Positions 25,301-40,300 of a stretch of 64,000 nt of DNA are shown here, in pieces. This stretch comes from Mytilisepta virgata. Its lineage: Eukaryota > Mollusca > Bivalvia > Mytilida > Mytilidae. The position numbers were made by a program, and so were the translations under genes. Position 1 is the stretch's first letter, and each line of letters opens with the position of its first letter. The notes beneath the pieces are model-generated. The model saw only the letters and a list, made by a program, of their open reading frames with translations. It was not told where the DNA came from and searched no databases. Location of the stretch: NCBI GenBank assembly GCA_028015205.1, contig CM051514.1:22460150-22524149 (forward strand), in the 5' to 3' direction.

Positions 25301-28300
25301 CCTGATTTCGAGATTTTTACCATTTTAGTCTATGTATTCCTATATAAAATAATGGATTCTTCCCAATTTTCGGTTTTTGGCACCTTCTGTACTTTCAGCC
25401 ATGGAAATATCAGGTCTTCATTTTTTATAAACAATCTGATTCTTTTTAATTTAGTTGGTCTGCTTTTATTTTTCTGGACAAAATATTAGAAAATGAAGTT
25501 GATATCTAATTGAGAAAGGCGAGTCAATGATATACCAATAAGTCGACACAACTTTAGACAAAAACAACATAAAAGAGCTCAAAGCACAAACATAGAATCA
25601 ACAATGCGTCAGGGTAGTCTGATTTGATACAGGCAATTAGCAGTGGATCTTCTAAAAAAATAGAACCACCTTAGTGTGCTTGCCTCAAGTGCAAAAGGTT
25701 GGGGTTCGATCACCAGTTGGGTCAAACCAAAGACAGTAAAATTGGTATTTGCTGCTTCTGCGCAAAGCAGGCACTATGTAATAGTAAGAGCAGTCAGTAT
25801 TGTGTCCAAGTGGGATAAAATGTCTCCTGCGGACAGTTACTTTGTGAGCTAGCACATTAAAAATCGGGCACAGCAGTCTCATACAAAGCAGGGACTATAT
25901 TCATATATATCAACATGTCTCGTCCTTATATGCTCCTAATGGTTGCCACTGGATGTTAAACAATAATTCATCCATCCATCCAACCAAAAAAGTAATGTCA
26001 GATGTCAGAGCAATTTATTCATATTTTAGTGAAATTAAGAAAAAAATTAATTACTTTCTTAACTAGTAATAATTTTTTGAATGCTTCTTTCTAGATAGCA
26101 GGAATCATATTAGACAACTTCTCCAGGAAGAGAACAAAACACATCTGGTTCACAATATCTTCTGATCTTATTGTTGATGCCAAAAGGTTTGTAGTTTTTT
26201 CAACAGAATCTTTTGTGGAGAAGGCATTCAGGGCACTTTGATGCAAAAATTTCACGTGACAAAACTATAAATTATTAGACTGAAACATTAAGACTAAGTG
26301 ACATATATTAATATGTATGTAATGATTGGACCAATGAGGTATAATGTTTACTAGCCAAAAATGGATTTTTCTAGACATTGGGTTTGGGCTGGTGGCTAAA
26401 TGGGAAGACTGATTGACTTAACTTTTGTTGCGTCTAAAGTTATCACAGTTATTTGTGATACCAGTTTCAGTTGGCTGTTTTATCGAGAGCCTGTTTAAAT
26501 CTTTTGGTGCTGTAATTTACGATCAGTTACAGGAATTTTATCTGTTCATTAAGATATTTTGACAAAATAAGTTACAAGTTGAAATACATTATAAATTTTA
26601 TTAGGGTCAAAAGCCAAAATTAGGGTCAGTTGGGAAACCATAATAAGCAAACAACAAAATGGATAAACACATTTTACTTTGGACTAAATTTAAAGAATTT
26701 AAAAATTATTTCAAGATTTTTATGGTGTTCAGGTTTTACGATTTTGACCTACAGGTGTTTCATTGTCTTTGTTTATGATTTATAACTCAAATTGTAAATG
26801 AATGTATAGTGAGAATAGATTATTTGATTAAATGTATTTTCAGAGATTTGTCAGATTTGGGATGTCACATTAGAGTTATAGATGGCTGTCAAGAACTTGA
26901 CAAAGAAACTAGGTATAACATCCTTTGAATAGTAATTAGGAATATCTTGATAATATAAGGTGAAATTTATTAGAGAAAAACTGGAAAATATTATGGATGT
27001 TTGAACATTTGTTATTTATTTTTTTAAGCCCCTGCCGCTAGGCAAAAGGGGCATTGTTACCCTTGATCGTCCGTCCTTCCTCCAACCGATTTTGGTTTCT
27101 GCACTCTAACTTTAGCTTGCCTCATCCAAATTTTAGTAAACTCATACACAATGCTAAGTACCACAACATGCAGACAGAGTTCAAATTTGGGCAGTGAGTC
27201 ATTTACCATTATAGAGTTATGCCCCTTTATCACTTGGAAAATTGAAAAACTAGCAGTGACATCAGGTGCTCTCAAAAAGTATTTTCAGGTATTATAAGCT
27301 AACCTGTGCAGGGGAATTTGTGTCCTTAGACACATTCTTCTTCTATTTAAAATCAGTTTGCCATACAAGTTAAGTATGACGGAGAATAGTTATAGGGTAA
27401 ATGTCAAGGAGACAACATCGCATCTCCAAAAATTTAGATTGAATATCGATTTTGATTGTTGTTGATAATCAGATATTATAAAAACCAATGATCGGTTTCA
27501 ATTTTGGTTAGCATTTTTTTCCAAAAGGTATAGTTAGAATAGAGAATGGAAACAGGTAATGTCTCAAAGAGACAAGAACCGGACCAAAGAGCAGAAAATA
27601 GCCCAAGGCCAACAATGAGTTCAATGCAGCGAGAATATCCTGCAAACCTACATACATGTATTTTCATGTGACAATGTTCGTTGACGTGAATTTTCTTGAA
27701 ACTGACAATTTTGCTACTGTGCAGAAGATACAGTATTAATCATAGTAGAACTTTGGTAGCTCAAATACTCATGGGATGAAAAAAAAAAAGCTTCTCGTGT
27801 AATAATTCTGTAATCAAAGATCTAAAGACTAGTAATTTTGGTGAAGTGATATAAAAAGGTAGTTAGAGAAACCCAGTGTGTCTGAGCCATTTTGTTCAAA
27901 TGACCGAAGTTCCGCTATACTTTGGAATATATATGAGTTTATTACAGGGTTCTTGGATTACCGGCAGATTTTAAGGAAGGAGTCGTTTTCAGTACTTATG
28001 CAACATTGGTGTCATCTGTACAGAAAGGTGGTAAGTCATTTTAATATAAACACCTGTTTCTCTGTCATGTATTCACCATTAATCAAGCCGCAGAGCTGCC
28101 TTGCAGATTTCTAGATTTTTCATTACAGGGTTTTCAGTTCATCATATAGAAAACCTTAAATTAAGTTGAAACTAAAATTGTCCTACATTGTATCAGGTTT
28201 CTGAGTACGCAAGATAATATGTCTCAAATAGTCTGCAAGTTTCTAAGATTCAGATAAATCCAGCTTACTTCACAGCTTTACAAAAGTACCCCAGTTTCAG

Positions 28301-31300
28301 AAAAGAACCTTACAACTAATTGTAATCATTAAAGGTTTTGTGAAATGATGGCCTGACCACAATTAAAAGTCCATCTTTCCTGAAACAAGCATAAATCTCC
28401 AATAAATAAAGAAATCATATGTCAATGAAGAATGTCAATCATTGACTTTTGAAGATATTTTACTTGAAGTTATTGTCAAGTTTCATACATGTATTTTTAA
28501 TATAAATTTTATTGGTAATCTCATTTCACCATATCTTCAGTATGAAATTAGTTTATAATATACTAAACTATCTGTATCTTAGGTTCGTTTAGTAACTCTA
28601 AGCACAGCCGATTACAACAGTTAGTAAAATGGTGTGGAGGACAAGACTTTGATGGTTGTCTCATTTTTGATGAATGTCACAAAGCTAAAAATTTTGTTCC
28701 TGTAAGTATCTGTATGATTTTGAAATGTATGTGTTTTTTATCTATTACCCCAACACAGTTTTCAGTCCAATAAATAAAGACCGGGCATTTATAATTGGTG
28801 GAAAGTGTTCACTATAAATAATACTGCCCCGAACTGTTACCCATGGAATTTGTTTTGATTTCGTTATATATTTATATATAAACAGTCCTTTCCAAATCGT
28901 TTTAAGTCTTTATGTAAGACCATTATAATAGAATTAAAGTAGGCGTTTGCCCAAATAAACATTTATGAATACATGTATTTACATTTCAGGGTAAAGAACA
29001 GAACAGTACAAAGGTTGCTTTATCAGTGGCCACAATACAAAGGTATGGATATGAAGAATTAATATTTTTGTTTGAATGGAAAACATCTAACAAAAGTCCC
29101 AAAACACAAAAATTAAAAATTAAAAAATAAATGCTTTTCGAAATTATTTTTGAGATGTTCTGTCATAAAATTGAAAAGGTTCAGAAAAGGTTGTTGTATG
29201 ACCTTTAATATGGGTCTTATTCCAACACTGCATATGATGTTCTTAAAGTTTGTATTCAATCAGTTTCACAAAATTCAACAAAACCACAAAAATTTATGTA
29301 AAAAAAAACCAAATTTTCAAAAATAAACTGGCAAGGAAAGATGACCACTAAAAAAGGCTTTAGATTTTGGACAGGCACTTGTATAGCAGCTTAAAGTGTA
29401 AATATTGTATTGACAGGTTACTTCCTAAAGCCAGAGTAGTATATTGTAGTGCCACAGGTGTCACTGATGTAAAAAATATGGTATGTAGAAATTGTGTTGT
29501 TGATCAATATCTAAATATATTATAAAAATATAACTTCAGCATCAAAACCAATTATTGTAATAGACCATCAGGCAAAAGAAAATTTAGCCAGAAAATTAGT
29601 TAAAAGTGATTAATTATAAACCAAATCATGAGCAGCAGTTTCTTTAAAACTAGTTTTTTTAAATTTTATTTCACGGTTAAACAAGAAACGCATTTTGATA
29701 CTTACTTGGAAGATTGCTGATAATCAGATTTTGCACTTTTTGGGCTGATTAGCTAGAGTAAGTAAATATAAATATTTTGGTGCATACCTCGCCTTTATTG
29801 TCCCCCGCCGCAACGCGATGCGGGGGATATGGTAATGCCGGGCGTCCGTCCGTCCGTCGGTCCGTGCTTCCGTCCGTCCGTCCGTCCATCTTGTAAGCGC
29901 TCTAGCAAATTTATTTCTTGACCGATTTGGATAATATTTATACAGTAGCTTTAACTCAATGATACCTCAAGGGAGTTCGAAGATGAGTCATGTCGAAATA
30001 TTTTTGTAGGAGTTATGCCCCTTAATAACTTAGAAAATTGACAAAATTTTCATGTAAGCGCTCTAGCAAATTTATTTCTTGACCGATTTGGATAATATTT
30101 ATACAGTAGCTTTAACTCAATGATACCTCAAGGGAGTTCGAAGATGAGTCATGTCGAAATATTTTTGTAGCAGTTATGCCCCTTAATAACTTTGAAAATT
30201 GACAAAATGTTTATCTAAGTGTCCTAGAAAATTTATATTCTCTTCGCATTGGAATAATATTTATACACTTGGACCTAAAGGGAGGTTTTATACATAAACT
30301 CCTATCGAAACTTATAAAATTGAAAAATACTGTCTAAGAGTTTGTTAGGCGGAATACTTTTGATCAAAGCATTTCTGTTTATTGAAAAGGAGTAAATGTA
30401 CATTTGTATAAATTCTCAATACACATGGTAAAATAAGATTTCAACACTATACCCATATTGTATAAATGTCTTCATACCACTCATTAACTTGTAAAAAACT
30501 TTAGCAATAACCACAAATTGTTTGTCCTTCTATTCTCTCTCTTTGAGAAAATTTTGTTATGTTTCACTTGTCCAAGGGTTTCTGATGCTCTATCGGCGGG
30601 GGACTTCGAAACGCTGTTCGATTTTTATTTTGGTATTGGTGAAAAATCTGTGGATATAACTAAGTATTCTTGTTTGTCAATCTAATAAAGTACCGATCAT
30701 CATTTAAAGCACTCTAGAAACTGCATAGATGCCAACCATTACGATTTTCCCGTAATTATTACGAATTTCATGTCAAAATTAAGGTATTACGGTTAAAGTA
30801 AATATTACGGTTTTCCTTTCATTACCGGTCCAAAACGTTACCGGGTTAAGAATTTAATCTTTTTACACATGCTATTATCATTGAAAGATAAAGTGCTATA
30901 GAGATTAAGATTTTTAACTACTTTCAGGATGTCTCGGTATTATTTACTTTGAAAAATGATCTATTCAGTTCTTGTACTATTCCGAATATATTGATGAACA
31001 GAGCTCAGTAAATTGATTACTGAAAAAAGTTGCAAATTACTGACAACTCAGATTGTTTTACTGATAGCACCAAAGGGGTTGTCATCTATGAAACTGCAGT
31101 CTTGTACATGTATGTACAATTTGCCAGAATCCATCACAGATTGGTTTTGTCTTTTTGAGAATTTTAAACTTCATCAAATTTTTTGGGTTGCTTATTAGCC
31201 CTAAATTATATAGAAGTCCTTTTCTGTGGAAAAAATTGCAAAGGGAATTATAGGTGTTTCAAGTAAAAAGTCAGCATGTTCTGGTTAAATCAAAATAAAA

Positions 31301-34300
31301 AATAAGGTAGGTAGGATTTTTTTTTTAATCTAACTAGATTTTTTTTGTGATTGAGTACCAGGGTAAAGACATTCTGACTTTAATAATGCTTATTGAAAAA
31401 TGTCAAAATATTTAGAGTTGATTCCAAATAATATGTTAAGCCATGTAACCCAACTTGAACATTTTTGATGCTGTGAACAAATCAAGAGGAATTTGGAAAT
31501 CTCACCAGCAACATCTTTCATAGGGTAAATCTATATTGATCTTTAGTTTTGGTCATATGCAGTGCATTGTAAACTGAAAATAACCAATACTAATATCATT
31601 GAAATTACAGGCATTTATGGAGAGACTAGGATTGTGGGGAGATGGAGCACCGTTCGGAACATTTGAAGGATTCCTGGATACTGTACATAAGAAAGGATTG
31701 GGAATGGCAGAAATGTTGGCAATGGAAATGAAAATGTCTGGGATGTATGTCTCCAGAGGACTTAGCTACAAACAAGCAGAGGTATTGCTATGCATTATGA
31801 AAGCCTCATTGGGACTCTTTAAGATGAAGAACAACAATCATTATGTTAATGTATTACAAGTGTGAAATTTGCTTCTGAAAATTTATTCAGAATATATAAA
31901 AAAATTTTCAGCGTTCAGTTTTTACATTGAAAGAAAAAAAATCAAATCTTATTGTATTGGTTTGGTTTAGTTGGGTGAACGCCATTTTCAGCTCATTTGG
32001 CTATTTTGCGGCAGACACTTTTTATTGGTGGAGGAAGCCGGAGAGTACCACTGATCTTTGGTAGGAAGATTTGCAATCCTTGTCAATTAAGATCCGAGTC
32101 GAACACACCCAGCGTTAACAGGCTAGTGATCATTAGTAGTCATGACCAACTACCTAGACCACTTGGCGACCGAGGCCCCCTATGTTATTGGTAAATTGTT
32201 TTTTAACTACATGTAAATATTAAATTTTTTCACTTCTATATTTAAAGAAGTATACATATGGTTGTTTTTGTTTTTTTTTAAGCACATCAGATTATCAAAT
32301 CAGAAATTTTAAACTTGAAAATTTCACAATAGATGGTACAGTTGTCTTCCTAATTGCATACCCATTTTGTCAAAATAAATTATGCAATTAACAGGATTAT
32401 GCTAATAAGTGGAATTATTTATTTTCATGTAAAAGAGTATGTGTCATTTATATTGCCACAAATTGTCAATTTGATATTTTCATTCAATGTATTATTACCT
32501 TTTCTCAAATTTTGGCAAAACATTCATGATTTAGAAAAAAATATTATGCAATTAAGAGGAGTTTCTTAACAATGCAATATGCAATTATCAAGAGTAATTA
32601 ATAAAGACTAACTGGCAAATGGTTTGGTGTTTCAAAATCTTGTGCAAATAAGAGGAATATTCTATCAACAGATATCCAATTATTAAAGTGTATATATAAA
32701 TAACAAAGTCAGATTGGTTACTTTGTTAAAAAATAATTCACTGATGGCATGCTTAATGTTCATGCTAAAATGTCTAGACATTATATTTGTTTGCTCATAT
32801 TTTTCACCAGTTAATAGTGAAATATTAGCTGATATAATGCTGTTGCATGTTACAGTGAACACTGAGCATAACATCAAGAATTAATTATAACAAAATTCTA
32901 CTAGGAAATCTTTTTCATTTTACATTCATAGCTAAACAGCCTATTCAATTTATTTCAGTTCTGAAAAGGCAACATCTTTCACAGAAAAACTGTTACATTT
33001 TTACAAAAAAATAACTGCATAGCCAAGTATTCAAGATCCATGTCTTAACATTTTGCAGTTTTGACTGTTACATCATTAGTTGTTGGAATTAGACCATCGT
33101 TTTGTTCACAAATCGAATGCATTACATAGTAGATCATATTAGAATAATGTGTAAATCATAATGTACTTTGTACTACATAAATTTCTATTGTGTTACAGTT
33201 TATGACTGTTGAAGCTCCATTAACATCAGAACAAAGAAAAATGTATGACATAGCTACACAAGTTTGGTAAGACAAACAATATAAATTACACTCAGCTTAA
33301 ATAAACAACAAAATGGATAACAGGAAAGGTTAACATTGACATACCAATCAATCAAAGCAACCCAACTGACAGAATGCCAGACAAAAAGGAACATAAAAGA
33401 GAACAAAACATAAACATGAAAACAACAGAGAGTCAGGAGAGTCATGACTTGGTAAAGACACTGAATAGTGGTGGGGTTTATCCAGTTTTATGGGACCCAA
33501 ACATCCCCTTTATCTGTCTTGACACTCTAGTGTATAAAACACACTATAAAAACCAATACAGTATGATTACCAACAAGGTGACTGCTTGCTAGAACTGAAA
33601 AATAGAGTGGACGGTACATATCTTAGATAGCAGGGTCAGAAGTGCTAGTTTGAACTGTAAAACTAGCTAAGGCTCTCATAGCAGCAAATCGGATACTGTC
33701 ACTCTAAAAGTAGAGTTTTGCAAGCTTTGGCTTTCAGTACAATCTTTGTCAAAGGCCAAATAAACTTACATATCTAGTTCTCAGCTGCCCACTTAAAGGT
33801 CGCCGATGGAGTCAGTTTATTTGGTTTCGGGAAAAAAATCTCCATCCATCCAGGTATTTTTCACAAAATAAACTTGAATTTAGCACCAAAATTACTTTCA
33901 ACTGACGGCCCAGATTCAATATTCAAAAGTTTTGTAACATTGGTCTAGTGAAAATGAAATTGAGAAAAAATATACATATTTTTTACACAAGTTCTGCTTT
34001 CAATTGATCATGAAATGTTTTTGATATACAAGCCTTTTTTAATTGCCAAATATTATAGGTCTGGAGTGAATTGTTTCAAACTGGATTTGTATGTCGCAAA
34101 ATAAAACACCTGAACTGAAAATACCGTGCTCCTTTTTACAGGGAATTAAACTTACAAAAAAAATCCCTACCTACCTTGCTGTTTTTTAAAAAAAAAAATT
34201 AATATCTTAGAACCAAAGAATTTATTTAAGATGGCCTATTTTGATTATTAAGGTTTGAAATTTGACTGAGAAAGAAGTGAAATTATAATCCATTTTTAAT

Positions 34301-37300
34301 AAATAAAAATACAAGTTTTGGATGTTTAAAGGTACCAATTAAGGGCATACGATACAGTTTCGATCTACTATTGATTTTTCTTTAAGATTTTTCATATTGG
34401 CAGTTTTTTGACCGATCTTTCTAAAAATACAAAGAAAATTACACCTTCATATGCTACTTTTTGAGATATATAAGGTTCAATTTTCGGGATTTTTACTAAA
34501 ATTGTGCAGAAGTCGTCTTTTCACCTATTTCGATAAAAATCAATTACTTTCTGGTTTTAAAAGATAAATACATCGGGTTTTTTGCATAAAGAAAACGAAT
34601 ATCTCATATCTTCCGATAAATAAAATTTAGATGATTTTGTGCTACATGATATTTTCATTTTTTTCCAAATATGTGATATATTACCAAAAACTTTGAATTT
34701 AGGCACCATACATCGGTGTATTAAAAAAAATCTGCTATTGATAATTTAATCTAAAAAGCACATAATGTTGTTTTTATAATTTGCTATCGAATGCAGTTTC
34801 GAAATTAAGGGGTCCATGATCTCATTTTTTAGATATTTTGAAAAAATTGTCGACTTTTGAGGCACTGATACAACTTTTGATTTTAGGCGGGAAATGACGG
34901 TCCATCATAACGCAAAACGGAAACTCGCGTGGTCCCGATTCCCGCGTGTATGAATAAAAGGCCTGGAATCACTCTCTTTGTAAATAATTCCTGATCAAAT
35001 TATATGTTTTACAACAATTTTGCTTATTGCATTTTTGGTGTTAAATGTCCTGTCACTAATGGGACATAATGCTGAGAATGCATTGCCTCTGTAAAAATAA
35101 TTTTTATAAAATTGTTTTTTCCATATATATCTGGGGAAACTGACAATTTTCGCCGATTATTGTACTTCTGTTTCTATCCAAAGCAATACATGTATCTAAA
35201 CGTATATGACTAGCGTTTCTCGTCATATATATGTCTAATTAGTATTTGTACTCTCCTTTGAAAAACAGCAAATCACCATAAGTTAGGAAGTCCGAGAAAA
35301 TAATTCTGTAATTTCATTTTTATTAGATGATGTACAAAAATGTAAAGGTAGCTACATGATACCTGGAAGTTCCTCACAATATTCACGCACCATTTGAACT
35401 AAGGGATTTTACAAGTACATGAACTATAAATATAGATGTCAATATATCGGAATCTTTATCTATTCCAAAAGGGAGAACTTTCCGCCATGAAACCCATTAA
35501 AACGCCATCCTTTAGTTTTGGTGGGGTTCCTGCTACTCAATTCTGTGTATACTTTTTAGTATTTTGTGTTATTTGTTATTTGTCGTTTGACTGTCGTCTT
35601 TTTGGTGTTCCTGATCGTGTTTTTTTTTGTCCACTGATTTCCATCTCTGCGCGAACCGTTTTATGACGTAACGTTATTTTCTGCGAAAAGGAGACGTCCG
35701 AATTAGCGACGTTGCGGGAAAAGGAAAATGTTCCGCGAAAAGTTCTAGTTGGACGTTAGCGACGCGATTATCTCCCCTGTAACTGTATCGTATGCCCTTA
35801 AGCTTGGAATAAGTGTGATAATGATTTATTGGCATTTTGTCCTGTATATAAACTAGATTCTTAGGCATATGTAATTTGTACAAGAGTATAGCTTGTAACT
35901 CTTTCAGGAAAAAAAAATATTGCAAAATACATACATATAATTGTGCCGTATTTTGATAAATTGGAAAAAAAACAATCCTCACAGCGTAAATTTTGCTACA
36001 ATTATTCTGTAAAAACATACACAAAATATGGAGGCTTATTCTGCCATTATTGTTTTTCCTAAGATAACAATTTAATGAAGCTTTATTTAATTTTTTTTAA
36101 GGAATGAATTGAGGAAAGCATTAGAAAGTGCCAGTGTAAGATGTAACAGTAGTAACAATAGACTTTGGACACAGTATTGGTCAGCTCATCAGAGATTCTT
36201 TAAACAGCTGTGGTGAGCAATGATTTTACTTGCGAAAAAAATATTACACCAAATTGAAATAAAAGAAAGTAGTTTATTTAATATCACAAGTGGAGCCTCG
36301 TTGGCTGAGTGGTCTAGGTAGTTCGTCATGACTACTACTGATCACTGGCCTGCCAAAGCTGGGGTTGTGAGTTCGAATCTCCCCTGTGGCGGGGTGTTGT
36401 CAACTCCGATCTTAATTGACAAGGATTGCCATTTTTCCTACTGAAGGTCGGTGGTTCTCTCCGGGTACTCCGGCTTCCTCCACAGATAAAAACTGGCCAA
36501 AATGTGCTGAAAACGGCGTTAAACCCCAATTAAACAAACAAACAATATCACAAGTATGAGAGAAGCCAATATATGGTGATCTGGACCCTTGCGTGTTGTT
36601 TGTATGTGGGCAGAATCCCTTGACAAATTCTCTGTTCTACCAGTATGTCAGTAGCTTTCAAGTTGCAGTTCAGAGTTTTTGCCCTTTTGTGCGACATCCT
36701 TTCACTATATCCGGACATGTGTTAATATTATTTGGCTTGCTCCTATCTGGAAGATTGTTACAGTTGGAAGATACGTAACACACAAGATTGAAATAATCTT
36801 GATATGATGAAAAGTGAAAAATAATTATTAATTAATAAATGAACATGATGTGTACATGAAAGAAAGATAGTGTTTATTTGCACATTATATTCCTCTGTTT
36901 GGTAATACATGTATATGATTTGTTGTTGGATAAAATATTATATATGCAATGTGCTGAATTTCATGCATATCTGTGTCTGGTATTGGAAGAGGGTTTTCTT
37001 TAAAGTTTCAAATTTACTTCCATTTTTGGCCGGGTTGCACAAAGTGCAAATTCGGGTTATAGTATGGTGATGTGGGGCGGGTGGGCGCACGGGCGGGCGG
37101 TTGGGTGTACTGGGAAAATAAGTTACCAATCCTGTGCCAGAAACTGCTCCTACAGTTTTCAACCCAGATTTATCAAACTTCACAGGAAGATTGTACACAT
37201 ATTGAAGATGTGCACTTGCTATTATGGAATTGTTTGAATAATTTTTTCCAATTTTTCCAGACTTAAAAACAGTAATTTTTCCATCAAAATGTGAAAACAC

Positions 37301-40300
37301 AGTACCATTTTGTGTCATCAACTCCTCCTACAATTTTGAACCCAGATTTATCAAACTTTACAGGCAGATTGTACATGTATTGAAGTTGTGCACCTTCTAT
37401 TATGGAATTGTTTTAATAATTTTTTCCAATTTTTCCAGACTTGGAAACTTAGTAATTTTTCCATCAAAATGTGAAAACATAGTACCCATTTTGTGTCATC
37501 AACTCCTACAGTTTCAATCCAGATTTTTCAAACTTCACAGGAAGATTATACACATATTGAAGTTATATGCTTTTAATGCATAGTGGTTTGTTGTTTGCGT
37601 ATTGTTGTGGGGTCTGTCATTGTTGGCATTTGTTGTTACCTTGTTTGTATTAATTAATTAAAAACAATAAATGCATTATACAACGACAATCTACAGTTAG
37701 AGTATCAACATTCCAAATTGATTTCATACAATACCTTTATCTTGAAAGATACTATTAACTTCTCCATGGTTCATAACCCATTCTTTGCAACCTGGCCATT
37801 TGTGACTTTGACCCATTTTTATTTATTTCTATTTCACCACTGATATAGAGTAAAATTGCTTTTATGAGGCATTTTCTTTGATTATGGCAATGTTACAAAG
37901 TTACCAAATATTGGGTAAAGGGAGATAATTTCATTTTTAATAAAAATATTTTTATAAAAAAAATGAGAAAATGTATCTCCCATTGTACAGAAAGAATATC
38001 TCACAAATTTTTATTAATCTACATGTATTATTATTTCAGTATGGGTATGAAGGTTCCAGCCATTGTCAGAGAGGCCAAGGAAGCTCTAGAAGCAGGATAT
38101 TGTGTAGTAATAGGACTACAGACCACAGGAGAGGTATGCTCCAGATCAATGTTTAGTCATTCTATGAAGTTAAGTTAGTGTACAGAGTTTGAACTTCTCC
38201 AAGATGTTAATTTACTAACAGTTAAAAAAACTTTACAAATGATATTGAAGAAGGCAGATTTGAGTGATAATATTTTCAAATATCATTTTGCAGGCTGCAG
38301 TGAGAATGGTTTTGAATGAGTGAGTGTGGAAACAGGCAAAAAAAGCTTTGTACTGTATCAAGTGACTGATAATTGACGATATTGATTTTGCATTAAAAAA
38401 AAACAGACAATAAATTTATGATTCTGTATTCTGTCAATTTTGTTATTTGCTTCTTGCATGTCTTTGACAAGTTCATGTCAACACTTACTAATGTCAGATC
38501 AGGACTGGAAATTGTCTGATAAAATTGAGTAAAGTGTTGGATGAAAAAAAAAATTGCGTTCAACAATCTGAGCAACTAAAGATGGATGTCGGGAAATTCT
38601 GTATTTAGTATGAAAACATTATGCTAGAAATTGAAATATTACTAGTCTGGTGCTTTATAAAATAATGAATGTTTTAACATTTTTTGTAGGCAAGTTTGGA
38701 TAGTGAACTGACAAAAAAAGGAAATTTTACAGGATTTATGTCCCTTTGTAGAGAGATTCTTTCCAGGTTTATAACACAGTACTTCCCAACTAAGGTCGAG
38801 ACTAAGGTACGTTGATACAGTTTTATCATCACTTCTCAAAAAGAGTTTGGGGGATATTGGAATAACCAATTCTCTGTCCTTGAATCTTTTAAGGACAGCT
38901 CTCCTTGAATGTCTTATGTACTAATAGGTTTGGTTCATTGGGGTTTTTACTCCACTATCAGTGCAATTGACTACACATCAGTGTATTGGTGGAGGAATGC
39001 TGGAGTACCTGGTTAAAACCACCAACTTTGGCAAGAAAACTGGCAATCCTTGTCAATTAGGATCAGACTTATATACACCTTGACACGAGCTGGATTTGAA
39101 CGTACAACATCAGTGTTGACAGGTAGTAATCTTAACTAAGGTTGAGACTAAGGTAAGTTGATACAGTTTTATCATCACTTCTCAAAAAGAGTTTGGGGGA
39201 TATTGGAATAACCAATTCTCTGTCCATGAATCTTTTAAGGACAGCTCTCCTTGAATGTCTGATGTACTAATAGGTTTGGTTCATTGGGGTTTTTACTCCA
39301 CTATCAGTGCAATTGACTACACATCAGTGTATTGGTGGAGGAATGCTGGAGTACCTGGTTAAAACCACCGACTTTGGCAAGAAAACTGGCAATCCTTGTC
39401 AATTAGGATCTGACTCATATACACCTTGACACGAGCTGGATTCGAACGTACAACATCAGTGTTGATAGGTAGAAATCGTTAGTAGTTGTGTCATACTACT
39501 TAGACCACTCAGTTACCTACTTGACTAAAAAGAAATTAACACAAGACTACTATATGAAGTAGGATAATGTTTTCTAAAAAAAATTATTGAATTTCTATAT
39601 AAATTAATGTTTAGATGTGTGAATGTATAAAATATTATAAAATGTTTTAAAAATGTTCTGCATCTTTTAGCTTAAGTGTGAAAACACTGTTGAATGAAAG
39701 TCACTGTATCTTAACTTGAATTTAGTATTGTATATTTACAAGGTTGTGGCAATATATTTTAGATAGCTGGGGTTGAACCACAAGTTGATGAATGGAGTAA
39801 AACAGCCAAGGGTATGCTACTTGGATTTGCTGAGAAAATAAGTTTACCTGACAGGTAAGTCCATAGTTAAAAAATTTCTTCTGTAGATTGATCTAGCTGC
39901 AGATGAGATTATGCATTTGTAATTGAAAAAAAACAGTTTGAAATAGGTAGTGTTATGGTGATGATTTTCGTACCCTTTATCTTGATGGAATATTATTAAA
40001 ATTTTGATTTATTTTTCAAATGATATAAAAGAAAATTTAAAAAATATCACAAAAATTTCCTTTCGAACCTTTATACCTAGTCATATTTGACCTGCCTAAT
40101 TGACTTATGTATTGTTCGCTATATTATAGCATTAATCTTACTGACACCTTGGTTATCTGATGTAGTGGCTTTTCCACCATTGAAGACCATGTTGTCATGT
40201 CTGGATGTTAGTTGAGTTATATACTCGTGATTTTGTGCCTTCATTGTAACTTCACTCCGTATAATTTTTCCTCACATTTGTAGTATGTTTAATACACTTC

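Noticed and set aside
30725..30850. Second copy of the GATGCCAACC-ended hAT MITE
   Set aside because: Only about ten bases of the left end match (ATGCCAACC); no right end was found.
31782..31865. Extension of exon 11 into the intron as coding sequence
   Set aside because: A clear donor at 31782 and SBNO similarity stop at that point; the extension ends in a stop.
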